This document shows, piece by piece, positions 8,601 to 16,295 of a stretch of 64,000 nucleotides of DNA. How positions within the stretch are numbered: the stretch's first letter is position 1; the number at the start of each line of letters is the position of its first letter. Position numbers and translations under genes: made by a program. Origin of the DNA: Prado023 sp963798745. GTDB lineage: Bacteria > Actinomycetota > Actinomycetes > S36-B12 > CAIYMF01. A model generated the notes under the pieces. The model saw only the letters and a program-made list of their open reading frames with translations, did not search any database and was not told where the DNA came from. The stretch is taken from NCBI GenBank assembly GCA_963798745.1, contig CAWCUF010000007.1:310001-374000 (forward strand). The letters are read 5' to 3'.

Positions 8601-11600
8601 CCGAAGCGCAGCGTCGGGGCCGTCGCAGTGGTGGTCGTGTCGAGCGTGACGCCGGCGGGCAGCGCTGTCCACGGGCCGCCGGGCGCACCGGTGGCCGACC
8701 AGTCCGCTTCCGCGGACAGCAGCTGCTGACCGGCGGGCAGTGGCTCGGTGAACGTCGCGTTGTACACGGTGGTCTGGGCGGGCAGGCGTGCGGCGACCGT
8801 GTAGGTCACGACCTCACCGGGGACGGCCTGGGTGGTGGCGGCCGGGGCGGTCTCGGCGCCCACGTTCCCGGGCTCGTCGATCGCGGAGGTCACGCCCTTG
8901 GTCGCGATGACCCGCGGCAGGAAGATCTCCGAGTCGTCGCGGGAGCGCGGTGCGTCGCGGTCCACGACCGGGACGGTCGAGTCGATGTTCTCCTCAGGGA
9001 AGTAGGGCACGACGTTCTGCAGGGAGTTCAGGACCCCGTAGCTGCGGACGCCCGCGGTGTTGGGCAGGCTGGCGCCCACCGACACCTGCGCGGGGACCCG
9101 CACCTGGTAGAGGTAGGACCGGGTGCTGGTCGCATCGTCCGGGGCGGCTGGGTCGTTCTCGACCTGCTCGGCGGACCACAGCGCGTTCTGGTTCGACCGG
9201 GCCGTCTCGGTGCCGTCGATGCTGTCAGGGACGGCGGTGTCCTTCCAGCGGATGACGCTGCGCCCCGTCGGGGTCGTGGTGTCGGCGCGGCCCGCTGGCG
9301 GCGTGGTCGGGATCGCCGCACCCGCGTCGTAGCACTGCACGGTCATCGCATCGTTGACCGACGGGTCGTAGGTGTACCCCGCGGGCACGACATCGGCGCA
9401 GGTGATTCCCACCGGCAGCACGTCCCACAGCTCGATCTGCCGGGCCTCGACCACGTTGGCGTCGGCCAGGGTGCCCTCGTTGCTCAGGTCGACGCGGTAG
9501 GTGACCAGGTCACCCTGCTTGACCTCGATGCCGTCGTTGCCGGTCGTCGGGTTCCACGGCTGGGTGTCGCCGTTGACCGACGCGACGCCCTTCACGGTCG
9601 CCAGTGGCGGGGGCGGAATGATCCCGAAGTCCTCGCGATCGCGGAACGACTGGGCCTGGCCGGCGCTGTTCTCAATGCGCATCTTGACCAGGTTGCCCAC
9701 GATCTCGACCCCCCCGGCTTCGGGTGCGCGGTCCACGATCACCGCGAACCGGCCCTGGAACACCGCGCCGGGGGGCAGGGATCGCGCCAGGCCATCGCCC
9801 ACCGAGCGGCCGAGCAGCCAGATCGGGTCCTGGGTGCCGGCTGCGGCGGCAGTCTCGTTGAACAGCACCTCGCCCTCAGGCAGGTTGTTCTCCCCGACCT
9901 CGGCCCCCACCCCGGTCGGCCCGACGAGGCGGAACGAGTTGGCCTCGTAGCTGGTGCCGACGGGGAGGAAGTCGCCGATCACGGCGTTGCGTGTCTGCGT
10001 GGTCTCGGAGAACCGGGCAGTGATCTGGAAGCAGATCCGGTCGCCCTTGCGGAAGGCGAGCCGGTTCCGGTCGAAGCCGGGGGCTGCGAGGAAGTCCTCG
10101 GTGTTCCCGAAGGGAGTCGGCGACGAGGTGGGGTCACCGGTGCTGGGGCCGTCACAGTCATATGCCAGGGCGAACGAGCTGTCGCGCGGCTTGAGGGCCT
10201 TGTCCAGCGATCCTCCCGTGCTGGTCAGCGTCACCTGGGAGTCGTCGACGACCGGCGCCTCACCGCTCTCCTGGCTCTGCCCGCCCGTCACTGCCGACGT
10301 CGAGGTCCCGGTGAGCTCGGCGTCGTTGGTGAACGAGTCGCCGGTGGCGATCGGTTGACCGGCCAGCCCGCCAGTCGCCTGCGAGGTGCCCCCGTAGTCG
10401 TTGCGCATCCGTGCCGAGTAGGTGATCGTCGTGGTGCCGTTCTGGGCCACCGACACGGGCTCGAAGGAGATCGTCGTCGTGCCGTCGTCGGCCACCACGT
10501 AGGACGCATAGGGGGTGGACGGGGTGTTCGCGCCATTGTCCAGGCAGTCCGCCGCCGCGCCCGGCGTACCGGCGGCAGCCAGCGGGCACACCCCGTTGGG
10601 CAGCACGTCGGTGACCACGATGCCCGCGCTGGCGACGTACTCCGAGCCGTTCAGGGTCAGGGTGTAGGTCGCGATCTGGCCCTGCGTGAACTCGTTCGGG
10701 CTGACGGTCTTGACCATCGCGAGGTCCTCGACCGTGCGGGTCGCCTCGTCCGAGGCGCTGACCGGACCACCGTCCGGGTCATCGAGGATCGGGCCGGTGT
10801 AGATGCCCGTGGCGCTCACGTGGTTGGTGATCGACTGCTCGCCGCCGTTCTCACGTGTGGACGGTCCGGTGTTGTTGGCCAGGTTGGCTGCCTGCTCGCC
10901 GGACTCCGGGGCGGGGACCGGGTCGGTGAACGCGACGTTCTCGTTCATGGGAATGCCGGCCCGGTACTTCAGGGTCACCGTCTCGGCGGGATCGAGGTCG
11001 CCCAGGACGTACTCGACCCGGGTGTAGACACCGGCCGGGTAGCCCTGTGGGTTACCGGCGGCCAGGGTCACGGTGTCGATCGAATCGATCCGCGGCGTGC
11101 TGGTCCCGCCGATCGGGGGGCAGATCCCGTCGCCCGCCGGCGGCGGAACGACCGTCAGGCGGTCCGCGCCGTCGTACTCGACAAGCCCGGTCGGCGAGTT
11201 GTCCACGTCGCCGCAGTGCAGGAACTCCAGTGCCGCCGGCAGGTAATCGAGCACCGTGACGTCGTTGGTGGCCAGGGCGTCGTTGTCCTGGATCTCCAGG
11301 GTGTAGGTCGTCGTGTTGTCGTGCACGCCGCGCAGCAGCTCGCCCTCCGGGCTGGGCTCGGACTTGCGCACCTCGATCGCGCTGAACTGGGTGGTCTGTG
11401 GGCCGCTGTCGGCACCCTGCACGTTGGCGGATGCGATCGGGACGCCATCGGCGTCGAACCGGGGCACGACGCGAGGCTGGGCGCTCGCGAACGCCTGCCC
11501 CACATTGGTCACCGCCGCGCCCACCGGCAGGACCGTGGCGTCCGGGGTGACGGTGAACACGAGCGTGAAGCTGGAGTTGGGCTGCAGGTCGGCGACATTG

Positions 11601-11959
11601 GACCAGATCAGGGTCTGTTGCTGGCCCGCCGGCACGGGGGCAGCCGGGATCGCCTGGGGCTCCCCGGCCGCGGCGGTCGCGGTGGACTCGTAGGTCAACC
11701 CGGTCGGCAGGACGTCACGCAGCGAGAGGTTGTAGAAGGGCGCGTCACCGGGGTTGCGTGCCGTGATCTCGAAGGTGACCGGGTCGCCGACCAAGGCCTG
11801 CCGGGGGGCGGACTTGGTCACGACCAGCTCGGCGGCCGCGGCAGCCGGCCCAGCCGCCCCGAACGTGACGCCACCCACAACCAGCATGGGCAGCAGCAGC
11901 GCCCAACTCACGAGAACGGACAACGGGCGCGACGGCGTGCGCAGGAACGTGTTGCTCAT
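2693..11959 (-). CDS. Giant DUF11-repeat surface protein with LADTG sorting signal
   Basis: The product is 3088 residues. An N-terminal signal peptide (residues 1 to about 43, ending AGPAAAAA) is followed by about 19 tandem modules I can count of the DUF11/conserved-repeat type, each with a pattern like TKS-(x)-G-(x)-TYTL-V-N-GPS-A-V-V-TD-LP-GL. The first ten modules are long and divergent. The last nine are shorter (about 125 residues) and mostly carry a GEGWxC motif. The end has a Gly/Asp spacer, LADTG, a hydrophobic helix and RGRREA. LAxTG is the signal reported for class E sortases, so wall anchoring is likely. No sortase gene is in the window. The ATG at 11959 was chosen because the signal peptide begins there and GGTGGGG lies upstream. 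The role is presumably adhesion or surface coat. Confidence 0.88.
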   Translation of the reverse strand: MSNTFLRTPSRPLSVLVSWALLLPMLVVGGVTFGAAGPAAAAAELVVTKSAPRQALVGDPVTFEITARNPGDAPFYNLSLRDVLPTGLTYESTATAAAGEPQAIPAAPVPAGQQQTLIWSNVADLQPNSSFTLVFTVTPDATVLPVGAAVTNVGQAFASAQPRVVPRFDADGVPIASANVQGADSGPQTTQFSAIEVRKSEPSPEGELLRGVHDNTTTYTLEIQDNDALATNDVTVLDYLPAALEFLHCGDVDNSPTGLVEYDGADRLTVVPPPAGDGICPPIGGTSTPRIDSIDTVTLAAGNPQGYPAGVYTRVEYVLGDLDPAETVTLKYRAGIPMNENVAFTDPVPAPESGEQAANLANNTGPSTRENGGEQSITNHVSATGIYTGPILDDPDGGPVSASDEATRTVEDLAMVKTVSPNEFTQGQIATYTLTLNGSEYVASAGIVVTDVLPNGVCPLAAAGTPGAAADCLDNGANTPSTPYASYVVADDGTTTISFEPVSVAQNGTTTITYSARMRNDYGGTSQATGGLAGQPIATGDSFTNDAELTGTSTSAVTGGQSQESGEAPVVDDSQVTLTSTGGSLDKALKPRDSSFALAYDCDGPSTGDPTSSPTPFGNTEDFLAAPGFDRNRLAFRKGDRICFQITARFSETTQTRNAVIGDFLPVGTSYEANSFRLVGPTGVGAEVGENNLPEGEVLFNETAAAAGTQDPIWLLGRSVGDGLARSLPPGAVFQGRFAVIVDRAPEAGGVEIVGNLVKMRIENSAGQAQSFRDREDFGIIPPPPLATVKGVASVNGDTQPWNPTTGNDGIEVKQGDLVTYRVDLSNEGTLADANVVEARQIELWDVLPVGITCADVVPAGYTYDPSVNDAMTVQCYDAGAAIPTTPPAGRADTTTPTGRSVIRWKDTAVPDSIDGTETARSNQNALWSAEQVENDPAAPDDATSTRSYLYQVRVPAQVSVGASLPNTAGVRSYGVLNSLQNVVPYFPEENIDSTVPVVDRDAPRSRDDSEIFLPRVIATKGVTSAIDEPGNVGAETAPAATTQAVPGEVVTYTVAARLPAQTTVYNATFTEPLPAGQQLLSAEADWSATGAPGGPWTALPAGVTLDTTTTATAPTLRFGQVYNNATSTDQLFRMTITARVLASAPANAQGAAVRNTATFSSTPAVNGTGTPLTAQARATVNMVEPRPTITKSTTGDVNGTVLGGQSVTFTLEVDDTAGRPPLHDSWVVDCVPSGLESPTYTTTTPAGIATLTPEPGTGTLDDPGNGCPTGTTRLAWNLGLLQAGAPTVELNYTVTVTTTAVGAQFYTNTATVSGNSLAGERTDPTQPGNTDGRPYSQSNSRTLTVAGAGSFKSVDKPNATIGEIVTYTISAELPPNVNFYDVALIDSLPVGVVPEPTVGDSAVVSTQCRSLAGDPCDPDITPVPLTAAPDPADPNTANRIGLFLGDLGPSTQLRIVQVVYTARVVDVPANTTGTDLVNSVVVRWNTVDGQNPTSVNPPTQWTETGTPRTTTVNVTQPLLSITKNVNDTSVDPGQTFTYTVRVSNASGPDVSAAFDATVTDAVPAGVIVDPATLAASGGVLSGTNADGSAGRITWTLPGPLAPGTSRTFAYSAKLAASPTINATGKRNTADIGTYYSLPSDYEFGFPGGALNRREYDGPSAARTVTPQFPALLAAKTTPNGPIAYVGDQFAWRFTVTNTGSSAARDVDLIDVLPPNWRYQPDSASVTFGAGAAQALNPTLSLDGAVQTLTWTDAGNLAPTQVATVTFRAVPLTGATTNPGAGSDKAHTNTVRAAADDTSGASGNLTGPYESNVAPAIARIHAADVAIDKTAGDFVAGATGTFTLVVRNNGTDPAVGPFQVTDPIPTTPAGLTHRSATGAGWSCGLQPVAGTPGTVVCSRTNGADTLTASGAGAQFAPIVITVAVADDVASGTTYDNTGSVTAKTFDPNLTNNSDPATATVRAEADLTIVKKLSGQLVAGRDATYTLDVTNLGPSVSRADIVVRDTLPPGAEFLSAAGEGWDDCTEAAGVVTCTRSTDLAVGENAGQVTLKIGIPSAQADDVVNIARVSGTTPETTLDNNESRVTTPVTRSADLTLEKSHVGDLIAGQTGTYELQVANFGPSDAAANVTITDTLPDGLTFDSVTSTSGDWGCTAAGQGLTCTRGTEGGGTPSTMPAGAGIGAGMEEVLTITVAIGQDLPTGDIANSATIKSPTPDPNPGNNTDDDLTGTDTLADLSIVKTVPPDEVTAGEQVTYTLQVANGGPSVARQLITVTDVLPAGLSWPGPGSATGDGWACAYTAADRTVTCTRGTDLAAPAAPSDDPIEAPPIRLVLDVDPDAGPATIVNAADVDSPTNDPDLTNNTDEVPVVVVDAVNVSLAKSHEGTEPVTAGTQTTFTLLVTNDGPSDADSVVVLDTMPDGLIPLRASGEGWNCAEPVGQTITCDRPTLAADPDGAPATGPPITVEARVDASVPDGTPLENSATVSTSTPGDDPADNTGTAVVPVRAVADLTLTKAARALPEGETLEAGEQVTYDLVVTNGGDSDAVADVVVVDTVPLGFTFAGTAGTGWECTAAPDATDPPATGEVITCTLGEDPDYLGLAAGATAAALSVLVSIDPTVRAGEYTNNAVVSTPTDERTEDNNDASETVTVGEGADLSITKSHTGTVRVGDPLGFSLLVRNEGPSVARGVVVTDELPTGLTYESGTGEGWTCTTDDQLVTCELDGALDPLAETTIDLTVTVEPSAYPGVVNPASVASETPDSDDSNNSDTDEVTVPPLTDLAVAKSHEGTFQVGQQASYAILVTNNGPTPAPDVVITDTLPTGLEFVSASGAGVACSAEGQLVTCTADEPMAVDAQLAITLTVEVLPTAYPGATNIVSVTSPAEETDTVNNTAQDPAVVDPLVGLELTKELISQDDDRALFEIVVTNNGPNATVEPIVVVDDLPVGLELVAAQGTGWECGVTEPVTCTHPTSLAVGASASFGVVATITAPPETTVTNVATATAGCSPTPAASDGDVQAAVTVPVDCGRAEADLTTPPEAEAGGSGDGDGDGSDNDGLADTGARVGSLALLAVAFIALGGAAVMTSRGRREA

Positions 11960-11970
11960 CAATACCCCAC

Positions 11971-12022
11971 CCAGGTCGACCTGGCTGTCCAGCACGCGCC
12001 AGGCAGCGCGAGCGTACTCGCG
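11971..12022 (-). promoter_or_regulatory. Paired palindromes and -10 box upstream of the DUF11 gene
   Basis: On the minus strand the inverted repeat CGCGAGTACGCTCGCG (12022-12007) has TACGCT, a plausible -10 box, at its centre. A second perfect 14-nt palindrome CCAGGTCGACCTGG (11984-11971) sits between the expected transcription start and the ribosome site. This arrangement suits a repressor operator over the promoter of the giant surface-protein gene. It is inferred from symmetry and position only. Confidence 0.4.
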
Positions 12023-12036
12023 GAGCGGGGTTGTTC

Positions 12037-12663
12037 CTACCCAGCGAGATCCCGGACCAGGATCACGCCCTCGGCGGCGTCCCACACGTGGAACCCGAGC
12101 CGCTCGTAGAACGCCACGGCACCGTGATTGCGGGGGTCGACCCCGAGATGAACGCCGGGTACGGCCTGCTCACGCAGCCTCGCGAAGAACGTCTCGACCA
12201 GCGTCCGGCCGAGCCCCCGGCCCTGCGCCTCGGGCAGCAGGTCGATGTGCAGGTGCGCCGGATGGCGCGCCACGAGCGCGGGGTCGGGCTCAGGCGGATC
12301 GTGGAGCTGGGCGACCAACTGCTCGTCGGCCGTGGTCCGGAGCACGCCCGCCGGCGCGGCCAGCGGATGCCGGGCGCGCACGGCCGGCCACCACTGCGCG
12401 GCGCACGCGGCAGCGAACCCGGTCGAGTCCGCGGTGCCCAGCACGTACCCCAGCGCCCGGCCGTCCTGCGACTCGGCCGCGAGCCCGAACCCGTCGGCGA
12501 GATGCAGATAGGGCCCGACGTACACGTCGCCGAGCAGGTCCGGTTCGGTGTAGCGGTCCGTGGCATCCGCGCCGGCGTCGCCCGTGCGCAGGCAGATCGA
12601 GTACAGCGCCTGCGCGTCCGCGGCACCAGCCTCCCGGATCACCCCGGCTGACCCCGGGCTCAT
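12037..12663 (-). CDS. GNAT family N-acetyltransferase (NCOAT-like)
   Basis: This is a 208-residue single-domain acetyltransferase. The N-terminal pattern ICLRTGDAG...YTEPDLLGDVYVGPYL is typical of the GNAT branch related to the C-terminal domain of eukaryotic O-GlcNAcase. The acetyl-CoA loop (motif A) is LHIDLLPEAQGRGLGRTLV, followed by HLGVDPRNHGAVAFYERLGF. The ATG at 12663 overlaps the stop of the upstream purine permease by 4 nt (ATGA), so the two are translationally coupled. The substrate is unknown. The coupling suggests a small-molecule or nucleobase-related target, but that is inference. Confidence 0.85.
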   Translation of the reverse strand: MSPGSAGVIREAGAADAQALYSICLRTGDAGADATDRYTEPDLLGDVYVGPYLHLADGFGLAAESQDGRALGYVLGTADSTGFAAACAAQWWPAVRARHPLAAPAGVLRTTADEQLVAQLHDPPEPDPALVARHPAHLHIDLLPEAQGRGLGRTLVETFFARLREQAVPGVHLGVDPRNHGAVAFYERLGFHVWDAAEGVILVRDLAG

Positions 12664-14177
12664 CCGGTCAGCGCGGTCAACCAGGAGGTCAGCGGGTCGA
12701 TCGCGAAGTAGGCCACGAACGCCAGCGACACGATCCACATCAGCAACGGCACCTGCCGGGCCCGGCCGGTGGCGACCTGCAGCAGCGTGTAGGTGACCAT
12801 GCCCGCGCCGATCCCGTTGGCGATCGAATAGGTGAACGGCATGATGATGATGGTCAGGAACGCGGGGATCCCGATGGTGTAGTCGTCGAACGGGATGTGC
12901 TTGATCTGGGTCATCATCAGGAAGCCGACGATGACCAGCGCGGGGGTGGCCGCCTCGTAGGGCACCACCGAGACCAGCGGTGAGATGAACATCGCCAGCA
13001 GGAACAGCACGCCGGTCACCAGGGAGGCGATGCCGGTCCGCGCACCCTCGCCGATGCCGGCGGCGCTCTCGATGTAGCTGGTGTTGCTCGAGGCCGAGGC
13101 CATGCCACCGGCGACCGCCGCCGCGGAGTCGACCAGCAGGATCGGCTCGAGGTGCGGGATGCTGCCGTCCTCGCCCACCAGTTCGGCCTCGTTGGCCAGG
13201 CCGGTGACGGTGCCGATGGTGTCGAAGAAGTCCGAGAGCAGCAGCGAGAACACGAACAGCCCGGCGGTGATGAAGCCGACCGCCTGGAAGGCGCCGAACA
13301 GCGAGAACTGGCCCAGGATGCTCAGGTCGGGGCTGCTGAACCACTGGTCGGGGATGACCGGCACGTTCAGCGCCCAGCCCACCGGGTTGTTCGCGGTGTC
13401 GGGGTTGCCGTCGTTGAACGGGCCGACCTCCGCCACGGCCTCGACGAGCACGGCCAATGCCGCGGTGGCCAGGATCCCGATCAGCAGCGCCCCGCGCACC
13501 TTGCGGGTCACCAGCACGATCATCAGCAGCAGGCCGAGCACGAACACCAGCGTCGGCCAGCCGCGCAGCGCACCGTTGACGCCGAACGAGATCAGTGGGA
13601 CGCCCGGGCGGGTGACGCCGGCGTCGACCAGCCCGATCAACGCGATGAACAGCCCGATGCCCACCCCGATCGCGTACTTCAACGCCATCGGCACGGCGTT
13701 GAACACCGCGGTCCGGAACCCCGTCAGCACGAGCAGCCCGATGATGAGGCCCTCGAGCACGATCATCCCCATCGCCTGCGGCCAGGTCATCAACGGCGCG
13801 ATCGTGTAGGCCAGGAACGAGTTCAGGCCCAGGCCGGCGGCCACCGCGAGCGGGAAACGGCCGATGCCGCCCATCGCGATCGTCATGATCCCGGCGATCA
13901 GGGCGGTGGCCGCCGAGACCAGCCCGATCGCCACGACCGGGTCGTCACCGCCACCGATGTACTGGCCGTTGATATCCTGCGCGGTGCCGATGATGAGCGG
14001 GTTGAGGACCACGATGTAGGCCATCGTCACGAATGTGACCAGGCCGCCGCGAACCTCACGACCGACCGTCGAGCCGCGCTCGGTCAGGGAGAACCAGCGG
14101 TCCCAGGCGGGCAGGTCGCTACGGGCAGGGGTGGGCGCGGACGGGTCCGGTGAGCCGGACAGGTCGGTGGGGTTCAT
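12660..14177 (-). CDS. NCS2/AzgA-type purine permease
   Basis: This is a 505-residue proton-coupled nucleobase importer of the AzgA/PbuG guanine-hypoxanthine branch, with about 12 transmembrane helices. Family landmarks are visible: EVRGGLVTFVTMAYIVVLNP near the start, AAGLGLNSFLAYTI, LLSDFFDTIGTVTGLANEA and SSNTSYIESAAGIGEGARTG. The start at 14177 follows a -10 box TAGACT at 14197-14192, giving a very short leader. GTG codons at 14183 and 14216 are alternatives, and the latter overlaps the upstream stop as GTGA. The coupled GNAT gene follows. Confidence 0.9.
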   Translation of the reverse strand: MNPTDLSGSPDPSAPTPARSDLPAWDRWFSLTERGSTVGREVRGGLVTFVTMAYIVVLNPLIIGTAQDINGQYIGGGDDPVVAIGLVSAATALIAGIMTIAMGGIGRFPLAVAAGLGLNSFLAYTIAPLMTWPQAMGMIVLEGLIIGLLVLTGFRTAVFNAVPMALKYAIGVGIGLFIALIGLVDAGVTRPGVPLISFGVNGALRGWPTLVFVLGLLLMIVLVTRKVRGALLIGILATAALAVLVEAVAEVGPFNDGNPDTANNPVGWALNVPVIPDQWFSSPDLSILGQFSLFGAFQAVGFITAGLFVFSLLLSDFFDTIGTVTGLANEAELVGEDGSIPHLEPILLVDSAAAVAGGMASASSNTSYIESAAGIGEGARTGIASLVTGVLFLLAMFISPLVSVVPYEAATPALVIVGFLMMTQIKHIPFDDYTIGIPAFLTIIIMPFTYSIANGIGAGMVTYTLLQVATGRARQVPLLMWIVSLAFVAYFAIDPLTSWLTALTG

Positions 14178-14191
14178 GGTCACGGGCGCTG

Positions 14192-14197
14192 AGTCTA
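14192..14197 (-). promoter_or_regulatory. -10 box (TAGACT) of the purine permease
   Basis: TAGACT reads on the minus strand 14 nt before the chosen ATG at 14177 and 8 nt before GTG 14183. Transcription would start at or just before the start codon. It lies between the nuclease stop and the permease start, so the permease can be expressed independently. Confidence 0.5.
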
Positions 14198-14212
14198 GGC
14201 CGCCGCTCGCTG

Positions 14213-16105
14213 TCACCTCACGCGGCGGGTCACCGGCATCGACCGTGGGCCGTACCCCTTCGATCCCTTGATCGTGCGGGCCTGGACGACCACCACGTAG
14301 GTGCGCTTGCGGTGCAGCTTCTTCGTGCGGCAGGTGAGCTTGGTGAGAGTGGCGCCCTTGGCCGTGCAGGTGGCGCGCTTCTTCAGCGACTTGCCGGGGC
14401 GCACCTGGTAGACCTTGACGCGGTACTTGGTGATCTTCGGGCTGCCGTTGGCGGCCGGGGCCACCCAGCGGACCCGGATCCGCCGGGACTTCACCCTGGT
14501 GCTGACCGTGGTCGGCGCACCGGGGCGGACCTGGGCCACCTTGGTCGGGGCACTGGCCGAGGGTGTGGGTGTGGGTGCCACCGGGGGAGGCGTGGTGGGG
14601 ACCGGGGTTGTCGGCGGGATCAGGCCGCCACTGACCGGCAGCCCGCTGCAGGACTTGGAACCCCAGGCTCGGCAGTCGACCGGGGCCCCGTTGAGGTTCA
14701 CCAGGGCGAGTTGGTCACCGCTGTTGGCCAGCAGGCTCGAGGTGCGGCCCAGGTACAGGGTGCTGGCGGTGTCGGTGCCCACCCCCATCGACAGCCGCAG
14801 CGTGCCCCTCGCCGGCAGCACCGTCCCCGGCGGGAAGGGGTACTGCCCGCCCTGCCGCGTGAAGGCGTAGCCACCGAGACGGATCGGGGCGCCGGTCGTG
14901 TTGGCGAACTCCAGGTACTCGGCTGCCGCGGTGTCCGAGCCCGGCGGGTTGTACTGGACGGCGCCGATGACCACCTTGCCCAGCAGCGGGTCGCGGCAGT
15001 TCGCCGGGTCGCAGGGGTAGGTGAACCAGGACCGCAGGTTGCCGTAGGCGTAGCCGGGCTGCACATCGTGGACGTAGGCCCCGTCGCCCATGAAGTAGCC
15101 GTCAGCCGAGGCCGCGTTGGCGAACAGCTGGCTGGGCCCGCCGAAGTGGAAGTCCCGAGCGGTGGGTGTCCGCGGGGCGCCCGAACCGGTGAGGATCCGC
15201 ACGTGGTCCCCGGGCGGGATCACGGTGCCGGCGGGCAGCGTGTAGGTGACCAGGGAGGAGTCGCGCACCGTCCAGCCGCTGACGTCCAGCGAGCTGGTCG
15301 CCTCGTTGAGCAGCACGACGTACTCGTTGTTCGCGTCGTTGCCGATCGGGTCCGACACGACCCAGGTGCGTAGCGTGGCCGGGGTCGAGGTGCCGCAGTA
15401 GGACGCCGACCAGAGGCCCCGCCGCGTGGCAGCGGCCGTGTCGGCCAGGCGCCGGTAGGCGAGGTTGTGCGTGGGCTCGGGCTTCTCGCCGTCGGAGTTG
15501 CTGAACGGGAACCACATCGCGTGCCCGCCGGCGAGCACCGCACGGCCGGCATCCACCCACTGGCCCCCGGTCCGGTAGTAGACCGTGCGCGCCAGGCGCC
15601 CGCCGGAGTAGTCGTTCTCGACCGAGCGCGCCGAGATCGAGCGCAGTTGGACCGGCGTGCCCTTGGGCAGCACTGCGGCCAGGGCGGCAGTCGCCGACGC
15701 TGCCCGGCACTGCTCGAGGGCCGACCCCCCGGCGGCGCCGGCCTTCTCCGGGGCCTGGATGCCGATCAGCCGGACCCGGCACCCGTCGAGGTCGCCGTCG
15801 TCGGCGGGCAGCGTGCCGTCCGCGGCCGTGCGCTCGGCGCAGTAGCTGCGTGCCCCGGTGCTCGCCGGGGCGATGAACCCGGCGTCGCGCGCACTGGTCA
15901 CATCCACCGACACCGTGTCTCCGTCGGCCACCGAGCGGATCACGCCGGTCTCCCAGGTCTGCTCGGCGGGCGGCGCGGAGGCTGCGGACTGGCCGGACAG
16001 GACCAGACCGCCGGCGACGAGGGCCGCGGTGAGACCACCGGTGCACAGGGTGCGCAGGCGCGCGGGGGTCGCCGCAGCGCGCGGTCGGGCATCGGTGCGC
16101 CTCAT
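14213..16105 (-). CDS. Secreted SNase-like nuclease with lamin-tail domains
   Basis: This is a 630-residue exported protein. The signal peptide spans residues 1 to about 44 (RR-rich start, ending SAASA). A thermonuclease (SNase) domain spans about 48-200, with DGDTVSVD, CRVRLIGIQAPE and NDYSGGRLARTVYY covering the metal-binding Asp, the catalytic Arg/Glu region and the second Arg. Two lamin-tail domains follow (about 245-330 with NEYVVLLNEATSSLDVSGW, and about 375-460 with AAEYLEFANTTGAPIRLGGY). A Pro/Thr linker and a Lys-rich fibronectin-III-like end complete it. The ATG at 16105 is preceded by CGGGGAGAG. Lamin-tail domains commonly accompany extracellular nucleases. It likely degrades environmental nucleic acid. 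Confidence 0.85.
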   Translation of the reverse strand: MRRTDARPRAAATPARLRTLCTGGLTAALVAGGLVLSGQSAASAPPAEQTWETGVIRSVADGDTVSVDVTSARDAGFIAPASTGARSYCAERTAADGTLPADDGDLDGCRVRLIGIQAPEKAGAAGGSALEQCRAASATAALAAVLPKGTPVQLRSISARSVENDYSGGRLARTVYYRTGGQWVDAGRAVLAGGHAMWFPFSNSDGEKPEPTHNLAYRRLADTAAATRRGLWSASYCGTSTPATLRTWVVSDPIGNDANNEYVVLLNEATSSLDVSGWTVRDSSLVTYTLPAGTVIPPGDHVRILTGSGAPRTPTARDFHFGGPSQLFANAASADGYFMGDGAYVHDVQPGYAYGNLRSWFTYPCDPANCRDPLLGKVVIGAVQYNPPGSDTAAAEYLEFANTTGAPIRLGGYAFTRQGGQYPFPPGTVLPARGTLRLSMGVGTDTASTLYLGRTSSLLANSGDQLALVNLNGAPVDCRAWGSKSCSGLPVSGGLIPPTTPVPTTPPPVAPTPTPSASAPTKVAQVRPGAPTTVSTRVKSRRIRVRWVAPAANGSPKITKYRVKVYQVRPGKSLKKRATCTAKGATLTKLTCRTKKLHRKRTYVVVVQARTIKGSKGYGPRSMPVTRRVR

Positions 16106-16283
16106 GCTCTCCCCGCTCATCACCACGGACGTCGGCTCCTCACTCGGCTGCGAACGTAGCAGCCGTGCTGCGCGCGATCGTGATAGCGCAGGACAAGGGC
16201 TGGGCTATGACCCGGTCAAGGGGATCCGTGCTGCGGCAGGCGCGCCGCACGCATGCGCGCGTGCGGATGTCAGGGGGGTGCGC

Positions 16284-16289
16284 TTGTAT
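16284..16289 (+). promoter_or_regulatory. -10-like box of the DrrAB operon
   Basis: TTGTAT lies 6 nt before the ATG at 16296. The intervening TCGCCC is identical to the one before metG, whose box is TAGGAT. A leaderless start is the likely reading. Confidence 0.45.
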
Positions 16290-16295
16290 TCGCCC

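Noticed and set aside
2693..11959. Repeated segments considered as a CRISPR-like or transposon array
   Set aside because: Repeats are about 375-500 nt, diverged, and preserve one reading frame, as expected of protein modules.
8288..12109. Very long open frame on the plus strand across the DUF11 gene
   Set aside because: Pro/Arg/Gly/His-rich translation without domains. It is the antisense shadow of a high-GC gene. The DUF11 frame has signal peptide, repeats and sorting signal.
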